A DNA stretch of 64,000 bases from Pseudomonas sp. TCU-HL1 (GCF_001708505.1 NZ_CP015992.1:6138001-6202000); one strand, 5' to 3'; positions 26,902 to 35,583 are shown, counted from the stretch's first letter. Notes: generated by a model not told the origin, from the letters alone. Numbers and translations are program-made.

Positions 26902-27120
26902 GGTGGACAGCGCGCACCGATTCCAATCCCAAACCAGGCCTCATTGCCAATCCCACGCATTGCCTGGTGCGCATGGCGCACCCTACAAATGCCACGCTCG
27001 CCGGCACCTGAGTGGCAATCAGCAACGGGTCGTAGGGTGCGCCGCGCGCACCGATTCCAATCCCAAACCAAGCCTCATTACCAATCCCATGCATTGCCTG
27101 GTGCGCATGGCGCACCCTAC
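26902..27120. repeat. Tandem REP units overlapping the mocR tail
   Basis: A full GTAGGGTGCGCC...GGCGCACCCTAC unit (27032-27120) is preceded by a second, nearly identical one (to 26986) whose left arm is replaced by the IS110 left end. Each unit is followed by CTACAAATGCCACGCTCGC, which in the second case is the last codons of the mocR gene. The REP and a piece of the mocR tail were therefore duplicated together. Confidence 0.75.
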
Positions 27121-28583
27121 AAATGCCACGCTCGCTGCAAGGTGTGGATCGCCTCGGCGATCTGCGCTTCCGGCACGGCGGCGAAGCCCAGCACCAGCCC
27201 CGCTCTGTTATCCACAGGCTCGGAACTGTTTTCCAGCCAGTATTCGCTGAGCCCGTTCATTTCCACGCCTGCGCCACGAGCGGCGGCCAGCAGTTCCCGC
27301 TCGCGGGCCAGGCTGTCGACCCTGATGCACAGGTGCAGCCCGGCCTCCACCGAGGGCATGGGCGCGCAGCCGGGAATCGTGTCCGGCCAGTCGCGCAACA
27401 GGGCATCGCGGCGGGCACGGGCGGCCTGGCGCATGCGCCGCACGTGGCGCTGGAAATGGCCGGCAGCAATGAACTCAGCCATCACCGCCTGGGTACCGAC
27501 TTCCGAATGGCGCATATCCAGGGCCCGGCGCTGGGCGAAGGCCTCCGCCAGGGCCGGCGGCAGCACCAGGTAGCCCAGGCGCAGCGCGGGGAAGGCGATC
27601 TTGCAGAAGGTGCCGACGTAGATCACCCGCCCCTGCCGGTCCAGCGAGGCCAGGGGCGCCAGCGGGGTTCCGCTGTAGCGGTATTCGCCGTCGTAGTCGT
27701 CTTCGACTATCCAGCCATCGCGGCGCTCGGCCCACTCAAGCAGCTCCAGGCGCCGCGCCAGGGACAGGGTCACGCCGGTGGGGTACTGGTGCGAAGGGGT
27801 GACATAGACCAGCCGGCAATCTTCCACAGCGGCCAGTGCGGCGCTGTCCAGGCCGTCGTTATCCACAGGCACGCCACACAGCTCAGCCCCGGCCACGGCG
27901 AAGGCATGGCCGGCAGCGCGGTAGCCGGGGTTTTCCACAACCACGCGGTCACCGGGCTGCACCAGCAACTGGGCACAGAGGCTGATGGCTTGCTGGGCAC
28001 CACAGGTGATCACCACCTGTGCCGGATCGCAGGCCAGTCCGCGACTGCTGCGCAGGTAGGCGGCCACCAGTTCGCGCAGGGCCCAATCCCCGGCCGGGTC
28101 GCCATAGCCAAGCCGTGCGGGCGACGGCTTGCGCCAGAACCTCGCGTGCAATCGCGCCCAGGTTTCAAAAGGGAACAGGTCAAACGCCGGGACACCGATG
28201 CGGAACGCCCGTGGTGCGCCGGTCACCGGCAGCGGCAGATGGTGGTTCTGCAATCGCGCCAGTGCCGGACCCGCCTCGGGGCCGGCGGGCGCGGGCTGAG
28301 ACTCAGGCCGCGCTGTGGATAACTCTGCCACGTAAGTGCCGTCGCCCACCCGTCCTTCCACGTAGCCTTCGGCGTAGAGCTGGTCGAAGGCGCGGGTCAC
28401 GGTATTGCGCGAAATGCCCAGTAGCGCCGCCAGGTCGCGGGTGGCCGGCAAGCGCGTACGGCTACCCAGCCGGCCATCGAGGATGCGCTCGCGCAGGGCC
28501 TGGTAAAGCTGGCGCGACAGCCCCTGTTGCGGGTCCAGGCGGATGCCGGAAAGGTCGACGGGAAGACGTGGTGTGGCTGACAT
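27117..28583 (-). CDS. MocR-family (GntR-aminotransferase) regulator
   Basis: Fusion of an N-terminal GntR-type winged helix (GLSRQLYQALRERILDGRLG through TRDLAALLGISRNTVTRAFDQLYAEGYVEGRVGDGTYV, about 20-85) to a fold-type I aminotransferase-like domain with PLP-lysine in GTFCKIAFPALRLGYLV. 488 residues. It probably senses PLP or an amino compound and controls the divergent gene set (PaiB-like, GNATs), as MocR proteins usually act on a divergent neighbour. Its stop codon overlaps the end of a REP unit. Confidence 0.88.
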   Translation of the reverse strand: MSATPRLPVDLSGIRLDPQQGLSRQLYQALRERILDGRLGSRTRLPATRDLAALLGISRNTVTRAFDQLYAEGYVEGRVGDGTYVAELSTARPESQPAPAGPEAGPALARLQNHHLPLPVTGAPRAFRIGVPAFDLFPFETWARLHARFWRKPSPARLGYGDPAGDWALRELVAAYLRSSRGLACDPAQVVITCGAQQAISLCAQLLVQPGDRVVVENPGYRAAGHAFAVAGAELCGVPVDNDGLDSAALAAVEDCRLVYVTPSHQYPTGVTLSLARRLELLEWAERRDGWIVEDDYDGEYRYSGTPLAPLASLDRQGRVIYVGTFCKIAFPALRLGYLVLPPALAEAFAQRRALDMRHSEVGTQAVMAEFIAAGHFQRHVRRMRQAARARRDALLRDWPDTIPGCAPMPSVEAGLHLCIRVDSLARERELLAAARGAGVEMNGLSEYWLENSSEPVDNRAGLVLGFAAVPEAQIAEAIHTLQRAWHL

Positions 28584-28683
28584 GATTGGCCTTTTATTGG
28601 ACCTATCGAACTGACAGGAAATGGATCTTACAACAGGCCAATATCCTGCCTAGCATGAAGCCATTCCGCCAGGAGAAGCCTCC

Positions 28684-29316
28684 ATGTACGTCCCCACCGC
28701 CTTCCGCCAGGAAGACCTCACCCAACTCCATGCCCAGATGCAAGCCACTGGCCTCGCGGTGCTCACCAGTGCGGGCAGCAAGGGCTTGCAAGCCAGCCAT
28801 CTGCCCCTGCTGCTGGAGCCGGGCGACGGAGAATTCGGCACGCTTTACGGCCACTTCGCGCGCGCCAATCCGCACTGGCGCGACCTGGCCGAGGGTGCCG
28901 AAGCGCTGGTGGTGTTCTCCGGCCCGGATGCCTACGTCACGCCCAGCTGGTACCCGGCCAAGGCCGAGCACGGCAAGGTGGTGCCCACCTGGAACTACAT
29001 CGCCGTGCATGCCTGGGGCCAGGCCGAGGTGTTCGATGATCCCGAGCGTCTGCTGCAGCTGGTCAGCCGTCTCAGCGACCGCCACGAGAGCGGCCGCCAG
29101 CAGCCCTGGTCAGTAACGGAGGCGCCCCGCGAGTACCTCGACAGCATGCTCCGCGCCATCGTCGGCTTCGCCCTGCCGATCCGCCGCCTGGAGGGCAAAT
29201 GGAAACTCGGCCAGAACCGCCCGGCCGCCGATCAGGCTGGCGTACGCAAGGGCCTGAACGCCTCGGCCAACCCGCGCGACCGCGAACTGGCCGCGCGCAT
29301 GTCCCTTATCGACTGA
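28684..29316 (+). CDS. PaiB-like FMN-binding protein
   Basis: Member of the FMN-binding negative transcriptional regulator family (PaiB), a split-barrel flavin fold. Features: MYVPTAFRQEDLTQLHAQM, SHLPLLLEP, LYGHFARANPHW, VVFSGPDAYVTPSWYPAK, VPTWNYIAVHAWG and the C-terminal IRRLEGKWKLGQNRPAAD signature. 210 residues, normal length. It is first of three genes read away from the MocR regulator, followed within 20 bp by an acetyltransferase. Whether it represses or acts enzymatically is not known. Confidence 0.88.
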   Translation: MYVPTAFRQEDLTQLHAQMQATGLAVLTSAGSKGLQASHLPLLLEPGDGEFGTLYGHFARANPHWRDLAEGAEALVVFSGPDAYVTPSWYPAKAEHGKVVPTWNYIAVHAWGQAEVFDDPERLLQLVSRLSDRHESGRQQPWSVTEAPREYLDSMLRAIVGFALPIRRLEGKWKLGQNRPAADQAGVRKGLNASANPRDRELAARMSLID

Positions 29317-29336
29317 CCCCAGCAAGGAAGGAACCC

Positions 29337-29789
29337 ATGTCCGCCGCATCGCTTGAAATACGCCCGGTCAGCGCCGCCGACCACGCCGCCTGGCTGCCGC
29401 TCTGGCAGGGCTATCAGCGCTTCTACAAGACCGAGATCGCCACTGAGACCACCGCCGTCACCTGGCAGCGCTTCCTCGACCCGGTCGAGCCGATGCACGC
29501 GGCCCTGGCCTGGCAGGACGGCAAGGCCGTGGGCATGGTGCATTTCATCTACCACCGCAGTTGCTGGACGGTGGGCGACTACTGCTACCTGCAGGACCTT
29601 TACGTAGCCGAAGGCCTGCGCGGCGGCGGCATCGGCCGCCTGCTGATCGAACACGTCTACGCCGAGGCACGGGCTGCAGGCGCTTCGCGGGTGCACTGGC
29701 TGACCCATGAAACCAACACCGACGCCATGCAGCTCTATGAGCGCATCGCCGACCGTTCCGGCTTCGTCCAGTACCGCAAGATCCTCTGA
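29337..29789 (+). CDS. GNAT family N-acetyltransferase
   Basis: Acetyl-CoA-dependent acetyltransferase of about 150 residues. The acetyl-CoA site is LQDLYVAEGLRGGGIGRLLIEHVY (motif A with the RGGGIG loop) near residues 85-108, followed by VHWLTHETNTDAMQLYERIA. Start ATG with AAGGAAGGA 4 nt upstream; an upstream in-frame extension overlaps the PaiB-like gene and is rejected. It sits between the PaiB-like gene and a second GNAT, suggesting a detoxification or polyamine-type acetylation operon (inference). Confidence 0.88.
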   Translation: MSAASLEIRPVSAADHAAWLPLWQGYQRFYKTEIATETTAVTWQRFLDPVEPMHAALAWQDGKAVGMVHFIYHRSCWTVGDYCYLQDLYVAEGLRGGGIGRLLIEHVYAEARAAGASRVHWLTHETNTDAMQLYERIADRSGFVQYRKIL

Positions 29790-29801
29790 CCGGAGAGCGC
29801 C

Positions 29802-30476
29802 ATGAGCCAACACGACCTGAGTCACTGGCAACCCCGCCCTGCCCCCACCCAGGCCCCGCTGCCGGGCCGATTCGTGCGCCTGGAAGCGCTGGATACTGGG
29901 CGCCACTGCGATGATCTCTGGGAAGTCCTGCAAGGGCCCGACCCGGCACTGTGGGATTACCTGCCCTACGGCCCCTTCGCCAGCCGCGAGCCTTTCGATG
30001 TCTGGCTGGCCGGCAATGCCGAGAGCCGCGACCCACTGTTCTACACGGTGATCGACCTCGCCAGCGGCCGCGCGCTCGGCATCCTCAGTTATCTGCGCAT
30101 CACCCCGAAAGACGGCTGTATCGAGATCGGCCACATCGCCTTCGGCAAGGCCATGCAACGCACGCCGGGCTCCACCGAAGCGGTCTGGCTGCTGGCCCGG
30201 CACGCCTTCGACGAACTCGGCTACCGCCGCCTGGAATGGAAATGCAACGCCGCCAACGCCCGCTCCATGCGCGCCGCTGAGCGGCTGGGTTTCAGCTACG
30301 AGGGGATGTTCCGCCAGCACATGATCGTCAAGGGCCAGAACCGCGACACCGCGTGGTTCTCCATCATCGACGGCGAATGGCCGAAGTGCCGCGAGGCCTT
30401 CGAGCGCTGGCTGGCTGTGGATAACTTCGATGGAGAGGGGCGGCAGAAGCGGCGGCTGGAGGATTGCCGGAGGTGA
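29802..30476 (+). CDS. GNAT acetyltransferase, RimJ/RimL type
   Basis: Acetyltransferase of the RimL-like branch: RFVRLEALDTGRHCDDLWEVL, ALWDYLPYGPFASREPF, IEIGHIAFGKAMQRTPGSTEAVWLL and the acetyl-CoA section YRRLEWKCNAANARSMRAAERLGFSYEGMFRQH. 224 residues. It starts 12 bp after the previous GNAT, so it is the third gene of the MocR-divergent operon. A GGACCGC-TAC-GCGGTCC hairpin just after the stop (30485-30501) may end the transcript. Confidence 0.88.
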   Translation: MSQHDLSHWQPRPAPTQAPLPGRFVRLEALDTGRHCDDLWEVLQGPDPALWDYLPYGPFASREPFDVWLAGNAESRDPLFYTVIDLASGRALGILSYLRITPKDGCIEIGHIAFGKAMQRTPGSTEAVWLLARHAFDELGYRRLEWKCNAANARSMRAAERLGFSYEGMFRQHMIVKGQNRDTAWFSIIDGEWPKCREAFERWLAVDNFDGEGRQKRRLEDCRR

Positions 30477-30529
30477 GTCTGGGGGACCGCTACGCGGTCC
30501 TTTCGCGACTGACGTCGCTCCTACAGTCC

Positions 30530-30609
30530 AAGGGTGGATGGCGCTCTTCCATCCACCAGCGCAGTCCAGCCGAACCCCGATGGTGGACCGGTGGAGCGTT
30601 GTCCACCCT
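30530..30609. repeat. REP element targeted by IS110 copy B
   Basis: Left arm AGGGTGGATGG...CCATCCACC and right arm GGTGGA-N6-TCCACCCT. The right arm is interrupted after CCACCCT by the IS110 element; the missing AC is found at the other end of the element, followed by AAAAGCG. Confidence 0.75.
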
Positions 30610-30619
30610 TGTATCTCGA

Positions 30620-30790
30620 CTTGAGCCTCCTCAGAGGCGATAGTCCCCGACTGATCATCGGGGGAGGAACCGCAAGCCGTGTCCACCCTAAAGCCTCGAG
30701 CTTGTAACGTAGATTGCGCTGCGCTCCTCCGCACTCATCCAGTAAGTCCGAACGGTATCCAGAGCTTTGAGCTCGCATCAACAAGGTAGG
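30620..30790 (+). ncRNA. Candidate IS110 bridge RNA, copy B
   Basis: The leader between the left end and the transposase folds into successive hairpins: GCCTC/GAGGC (30625-30638), CCCCGA/TCGGGG (30645-30663), AAGC/GCTT (about 30691-30703) and GAGCT/AGCTC (30763-30775). Two internal loops are bracketed by matches to DNA sites. First loop: TGTCCACCCT (30680-30689) equals the target left of the core, and GTAG (30709-30712) is complementary to CTAC right of it. Second loop: ACGGTATC (30752-30759) equals the element's right end, and ACAAG (30781-30785) is complementary to CTTGT at its left end. This is the target-loop and donor-loop plan of IS621-type bridge RNAs. Exact RNA ends are unknown. Confidence 0.62.
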
Positions 30791-30829
30791 ACGGATGCAG
30801 TGACGATCAGCCCTTCACAGGAGGACATG

Positions 30830-31804
30830 ATGGGAGTTGTTGTCGGCATTGATATTGCCAAGCACACATTCGATATCGCCACCTTGCAAGCCAACGGCAA
30901 GTACCGCACCAAGGCCAAGCTGGGCAATGACCAGGGCGGCTTCGAAGTTTTGCAGCAGTGGTTGAGCAAGTACGCAGAGCCGCAGGCCTGGGTCGTGATG
31001 GAAGCGACAGGTATTTACCACGAGGCCCTTGCCCAATGGCTGTACGAACGGGGTTACAAGGTCTGCGTGCTAAACCCTAGCCAGACGGCGCGTTACGCCA
31101 GTAGCCAGTTGCAGCGCGTGAAGACCGACAAGGTCGATGCCAAGATGATTGCAGAGTACGGCCGCAGGCATCAGGACAAGCTGCGTGCCTGGGAGCCTGA
31201 AAAGCCGAAGATTCGCCGCCTCAGAGCACTTACGCACCGCCTGAAAGATCTTCAGGAGCTGGAGCAGATGGAGCAAAACCGTCTGGATGTGACGCATGAT
31301 GACAAAGCTATTGAATTGATTCAGTCGATGCTCAAGCACATCCGCCAACAGATCCAGGACACGCTGGCGGCGATCGAAAAACACTTCGACGACAACGATG
31401 ATCTCAAGGGGCAACGGAACCTGCTCAAGAGCATCGATGGCATTGCAGACCGAACCGCGGGACTCTTGCTGGCCGAGCTTGGCGATATCCAGCGCTTTGA
31501 GGACAGTCGAGCGGTCACCGCCTTTGCAGGACTGAACCCGAAGTTGCAAGACTCAGGCACGCTCAAGGGCCATGTTCGTATCTCGCGGATGGGCTCTGCC
31601 AGGTTGCGCGCAGGACTCTATCTGCCAGCCGTCGTATCCCTGACCTACAACCCAGCTATCCGCGCGCTGGCCGAGCGCATGCGCAGCGCCGGTAAGGCCG
31701 GCAAACAGATCGTCTGCGCAGCCATGCGCAAGCTGCTATGCATCGCTTATGGCGTGCTTAAATCAGGCGAGCCGTTTGATCCCAAACTGGCTATTGCGAA
31801 GTAA
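30830..31804 (+). CDS. IS110-family transposase (DEDD), copy B
   Basis: Protein identical to copy A over the whole length. The start is the second ATG after AGGAGG (ATG at 30827 is the alternative). The reading frame is open for about 20 codons upstream, but that stretch overlaps the candidate bridge RNA and carries no family motif. Confidence 0.93.
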   Translation: MGVVVGIDIAKHTFDIATLQANGKYRTKAKLGNDQGGFEVLQQWLSKYAEPQAWVVMEATGIYHEALAQWLYERGYKVCVLNPSQTARYASSQLQRVKTDKVDAKMIAEYGRRHQDKLRAWEPEKPKIRRLRALTHRLKDLQELEQMEQNRLDVTHDDKAIELIQSMLKHIRQQIQDTLAAIEKHFDDNDDLKGQRNLLKSIDGIADRTAGLLLAELGDIQRFEDSRAVTAFAGLNPKLQDSGTLKGHVRISRMGSARLRAGLYLPAVVSLTYNPAIRALAERMRSAGKAGKQIVCAAMRKLLCIAYGVLKSGEPFDPKLAIAK

Positions 31805-31864
31805 AAAACAAGACGGTATCTACAAAAGCGACTCCAGTGCGCACGGCGCACCTTACCTCTATCT

Positions 31865-32683
31865 TCACTCGATCTCGAACAGGCCATTCTTGAGCGGCGC
31901 CACATCCAGCCGCTGGCGCACGTCGTCGTCGATGCGCGGGTCGTCGGGGCGGTAGAGCTTCACCTGACGGTAGGCGGCGACGCGGTTGATCTCCGGGCCC
32001 AGGTATTCCCAGACCACGCGGGTACAGGCGGGGTTGCGCCGGTCGCCGCTGGAGACGCCGGTCTTCAAGCCGTTGAGGCGGGTGATGCGGCTCTTGTAGC
32101 TGGGGATGAGGATGGTCTGGCTCATCTCATTGAGGGTGAGCGATTCGTAGTCCATCAGGAACAGCCGATCCTGCAACTGGAAGGCCGCGCCCCGGTAGCA
32201 ACAACGCACCCAATCCTCAGCCTCCACGTTGGTGCTGCTGGAGCGCTCCTGGCGTTCCTGGCGCTCGAAGAGGAAGTTGCCGTCGTCTTCCCACAGGCGC
32301 ACGAGGGACAGCAGGACAGTGCCAGGCACCGACATGCAGTTGGAGTACTCGAAGTAGAAGCCGCAGTAGCGCGACAGGTTGCCCGACTGCTCACGTAACG
32401 GGGCGAGCAGTTCCAGCAACGGATCGGAGCGCCCTTCCCCTTCCTGGCCGACCGGACGGGTGCCCAGCAGGCGGGAGAACTGCTCCGGTGGCAGACCCAG
32501 TTCGTAATCCTCCACGCCGAAGAAATCGCAGATGCGCTTGAGGTTGTAGGGGGTCGGCCGGCTCTGGCCGTTGAGGTACTTGTTGAACTGGGCGCGATTG
32601 ATCCCCAGCTTGCGGCAAACCTCCGCAATGGAGCGGTAATGGCCACAAAGCAGCTTGAGGTTATTGCCGAGATAGTCCGCCAT
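31865..32683 (-). CDS. Cro/CI-type transcriptional regulator
   Basis: About 272 residues. The N-terminal HTH reads LCGHYRSIAEVCRKLGINRAQFNKYLNGQSRPTPYNLKRICDFFGV (about 10-55), a xenobiotic-response/Cro-CI fold. The rest (about 80-272) is an unassigned sensor-like region ending in VWEYLGPEINRVAAYRQVKLYRPDDPRIDDDVRQRL. The start MADYLGNNLKLL is chosen because it directly precedes the HTH. It is divergent from the sodium:alanine symporter gene and probably controls it. Confidence 0.82.
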   Translation of the reverse strand: MADYLGNNLKLLCGHYRSIAEVCRKLGINRAQFNKYLNGQSRPTPYNLKRICDFFGVEDYELGLPPEQFSRLLGTRPVGQEGEGRSDPLLELLAPLREQSGNLSRYCGFYFEYSNCMSVPGTVLLSLVRLWEDDGNFLFERQERQERSSSTNVEAEDWVRCCYRGAAFQLQDRLFLMDYESLTLNEMSQTILIPSYKSRITRLNGLKTGVSSGDRRNPACTRVVWEYLGPEINRVAAYRQVKLYRPDDPRIDDDVRQRLDVAPLKNGLFEIE

Positions 32684-32860
32684 GTCACTGGCCTGCCCTG
32701 ATGCGAGTGGCGCGATTATAGCGCCAACTCGCGTCATATCGGTGCAACCCGCGAAATTGTTATCTACGTCGCGTTCCCCCACCCTGCGCGCCACGGCCGA
32801 GGCGTGCCCGCTCGAAGCCGTTTGTCCATCACGCGAACAATAAGAATCGAGGTCTCACTC

Positions 32861-34309
32861 ATGCTTGAAGTGATCAACGATTTCCTCTCGGGGAAAGTGC
32901 TCATCGTGCTCATCGTTGGGCTTGGCACCTATTTCACCCTCCGCTCCCGCTTCGTCCAGTTCCGCCATTTCCGCCACATGTTCAGCGTGTTCAAGGAATC
33001 CATCCGTGGCCAGGCTGGCCAGCTGAGTTCCTTCCAGGCCCTGATGCTGAGCCTTGCCGGCCGAGTCGGCGCCGGCAACATCGCCGGTGTGGGCCTCGCC
33101 GTGACCCTCGGCGGCCCTGGTGCCGTGTTCTGGATGTGGGTGACCGCCCTGGTTGGCATGTCCAGCAGCTTCTTCGAGTGCACCCTGGCCCAGGTCTATA
33201 AGCGCGCCGATGGCGACGGCCTGTACCGTGGCGGCCCGTCCTACTACATCCAGCACGGCCTGAAACTGCGCTGGATGGCGGTGACCTTCGCGGTCCTGCT
33301 GCTGGTGACCTACGGTTTCGCCTTCAACGGTCTGCAGTCCTTCACCGTGACTCACTCGCTGGAGAACGCCTTCGGCCTGCCCGTGCAGTACACCGGCGTC
33401 GGCCTGGCCGTGCTCCTCGGCCTGGTGTTCATCGGCGGCATCAAGCGCATCGCATCGGTGTCCGACCTGCTGGTGCCGGTGAAGACCCTGGCCTACATCG
33501 CGGTCACCTGCTACGTGATCGTGTCCCAGATCGAACTGGTGCCTGACATGCTGGTGACCATCGTGAAGAGCGCCTTCGGCCTTGAGCCGGCCTTCGCCGG
33601 CCTGCTGGGCAGCGCCATCGTGATGGGTGTGAAGCGCGGCGTGTTCGCAAACGAAGCGGGCCTGGGCAGTGCGCCGAACGTCGCCGCCGTGGCCGCCGTG
33701 AAGCACCCGGCCTCCCAGGGTGTGGTGCAGGCGTTCAGCGTGTTCCTCGACACCTTCGTGATCTGCACCTGCACCGCGCTGCTGATCCTCCTGTCCGGCT
33801 TCTACACGCCGGGCTTCGAAGGCGATGGCATCGTGCTGACCCAGAACTCCCTGGCCGCCGTGGTCGGTGAGTGGGGCCGCGTGTTCATCAGCGTTGCGCT
33901 GAGCCTCTTCGTCTTCACCTGCATCCTCTACAACTACTACCTTGGCGAGAACGCCCTGCAGTTCCTGGCCGGCCGCAGCCGCGTCGCCCTGCTGACCTAC
34001 CGTGGCCTGGTGCTGGCGCTGATCTGCTGGGGTTCGATGCAGAACCTGGGCACCGTGTTCGCCTTCGCCGACATCACCATGACTTGCCTGGCCTTCGTCA
34101 ACCTGATGGCCTTGGCCATGCTGATCAAGGTCGGCCTGCGGGTAATGCGCGACTACGACGAGCAGCGCGAGGCCGGCATCAAGCAGCCCGTGTTCGACTC
34201 CGCCAAGTTCGCCGACCTGGACCTGGACCGCGACGCCTGGCCGGCCAATCCGGCGATTGACCTGCCCGCCACTGACCTCGGCCACGGACTGGCGCAAAGC
34301 CACCGCTGA
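32861..34309 (+). CDS. Sodium:alanine/glycine symporter (AgcS family)
   Basis: Inner-membrane amino-acid importer of the alanine/glycine:cation symporter family. Signatures include FLSGKVLIVLIVGLGTYFTLRSRFVQFRHF, the AgcS hallmark LSLAGRVGAGNIAGVGLAVTLGGPGAVFWMW and GVKRGVFANEAGLGSAPNVAA. About 482 residues and some eleven membrane segments. The start MLEVINDFLSG fits family length; 19 upstream codons are excluded. Divergent from the HTH regulator and followed 95 bp later by asparaginase. Confidence 0.93.
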   Translation: MLEVINDFLSGKVLIVLIVGLGTYFTLRSRFVQFRHFRHMFSVFKESIRGQAGQLSSFQALMLSLAGRVGAGNIAGVGLAVTLGGPGAVFWMWVTALVGMSSSFFECTLAQVYKRADGDGLYRGGPSYYIQHGLKLRWMAVTFAVLLLVTYGFAFNGLQSFTVTHSLENAFGLPVQYTGVGLAVLLGLVFIGGIKRIASVSDLLVPVKTLAYIAVTCYVIVSQIELVPDMLVTIVKSAFGLEPAFAGLLGSAIVMGVKRGVFANEAGLGSAPNVAAVAAVKHPASQGVVQAFSVFLDTFVICTCTALLILLSGFYTPGFEGDGIVLTQNSLAAVVGEWGRVFISVALSLFVFTCILYNYYLGENALQFLAGRSRVALLTYRGLVLALICWGSMQNLGTVFAFADITMTCLAFVNLMALAMLIKVGLRVMRDYDEQREAGIKQPVFDSAKFADLDLDRDAWPANPAIDLPATDLGHGLAQSHR

Positions 34310-34404
34310 TCGCGCGTTCCGGTGATACCTGGTGCCGCTCCTCCGCTGACACGGGGAGCGGCACTGTCGTATCTGCACCTTTGCTTTCCGAGTTATCCAC
34401 ACCC

Positions 34405-35385
34405 ATGAATGCTGTGAAGAACCTTTTCGTGCTCTACACCGGCGGCACCATCGGCATGCTGCAGACTCCCGAAGGCCTGGCCCCGGCCAGCGGCTTCGAG
34501 GTGCGCATGCGCGAGCAGCTGGACGACCAGGGAATGGCGCTGGATTGGCACTTTCAAGAACTGCTGCCGCTGATCGACAGCGCCAACATGCGCCAGGCCA
34601 ATTGGCTGGCCATGCGCGATGCGATAGTCGAGGCGGTGCGCGGCCACGACGGCGTGCTGCTGCTGCATGGCACCGATACCCTGGCCTACAGCGCGGCGGC
34701 CCTCGCCTTCCTGATGCTCGGCCTGCCAGTGCCGGTGGTGCTGACCGGCGCCATGCTGCCGGCCGGCAGCGAAGGCAGCGATGCCTGGCCCAACTTGCTC
34801 GGCGCCGTCCGCTCACTGCAAGCGGGCGTCGCCCCGGGCGTGCACCTCTTCTTCAACGGCGAACTGCTACACGGCGCCCGTGCCAGCAAGCTGCGCTCGG
34901 AGGCCTTCGACGCCTTCGCCGTGCTGCCGCGCCCACGGGAGGGCGAGCGCGCCGGGCTGATTCCGGCAGGCCTCGATTACCGGACCCCGCGCAAACCGGT
35001 GAACCTCGCGGTGCTGCCCCTGTTCCCCGGCCTTGCAGCCAGCCATGTGGAGGCGCTGCTGGGTAGCGGCGTGCAAGGGCTGCTGCTGGAGTGCTACGGC
35101 AGCGGGACCGGCCCGTCGGATGACAAGGCCCTGCTCGACGTGCTGCGCGCCGCCCACCAGCGTGGCGTGGTGCTGGTCGCCATCAGCCAGTGCCCGGCCG
35201 GCCACATGCAGGCGGGGGTCTACGCCGCTGGCAGCCAGCTGCTCGCCACCGGCCTGGTATCCGCCGGCGGCATGACCCGCGAGGCGGCACTGGGCAAGCT
35301 GTTCGCCCTGCTCGGCGCCGGCTTGCGCCAGGAAGAGGTGGAGCAGTGGTTCGCCGTGGACCTGTGCGGAGAGATGGTGGACTGA
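34405..35385 (+). CDS. L-asparaginase
   Basis: Hydrolyses asparagine to aspartate and ammonia. Both catalytic threonine motifs are present: VLYTGGTIGMLQTPEG at about 13-28 and LLLHGTDTLAYSAAALAF near 88-105, with VVLTGAMLPAGSEGSDAW following. About 326 residues. No signal peptide is visible, so a cytoplasmic type I-like enzyme is likely. It lies on the same strand as the symporter and may be co-expressed. Its aspartate product feeds aspartase. Confidence 0.92.
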   Translation: MNAVKNLFVLYTGGTIGMLQTPEGLAPASGFEVRMREQLDDQGMALDWHFQELLPLIDSANMRQANWLAMRDAIVEAVRGHDGVLLLHGTDTLAYSAAALAFLMLGLPVPVVLTGAMLPAGSEGSDAWPNLLGAVRSLQAGVAPGVHLFFNGELLHGARASKLRSEAFDAFAVLPRPREGERAGLIPAGLDYRTPRKPVNLAVLPLFPGLAASHVEALLGSGVQGLLLECYGSGTGPSDDKALLDVLRAAHQRGVVLVAISQCPAGHMQAGVYAAGSQLLATGLVSAGGMTREAALGKLFALLGAGLRQEEVEQWFAVDLCGEMVD

Positions 35386-35405
35386 GCGCTACCCGCGCGC
35401 TTCCT

Positions 35406-35504
35406 TGTGGGGGCGAATTCATTCGCCAAGGGCGGCGAAGCTGCCCCCTTGAGAGTCCGAAGGGCAGGCCTTCGGCCTGCTTGGCGAATGAATTCGCCCC
35501 CACA
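35406..35504. repeat. REP pair, GGGGGCGAATTC family
   Basis: 25-bp inverted arms (35406-35430 and 35480-35504) starting TGTGGGGGCGAATTC enclose a further hairpin (GCAGGCC-TTC-GGCCTGC). Related sequence forms a perfect palindrome at 55938. Confidence 0.85.
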
Positions 35505-35536
35505 GGTGCAGTGCCCTGGGCTAACCTCGCAGTCAT

Positions 35537-35560
35537 AAAAAAGGGAGCCTTGCGGCTCCC
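35537..35560 (-). terminator. Rho-independent terminator after pycB
   Basis: On the minus strand: stem GGGAGCC / GGCTCCC with a 4-base loop followed by six Ts. It ends the pycA-pycB transcript. Confidence 0.92.
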
Positions 35561-35583
35561 TACGGGGACTCTCTTCAGAGCAA

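Larger units (their letters stand above)
30608..31821 (+). mobile_element. IS110-family insertion sequence, copy B
   Basis: Inverted twin of copy A. Element orientation follows the transposase. The left end reads CT-TGTATCTCG after the REP arm and the right end reads ACGGTAT-CT before AC. The boundaries include both CT cores. The partial REP arm GTGCGCACGGCGCACC lies about 20 bp beyond the right end. Confidence 0.85.

Noticed and set aside
26900..27120. Tandem repeats considered as a CRISPR array
   Set aside because: Only two units, palindromic REP arms and near-identical spacers; no cas genes nearby.
26680..27250. Open frame running through the IS110 leader and REP units
   Set aside because: It crosses the candidate bridge RNA and repeat arms, and its translation mirrors repeat sequence only.
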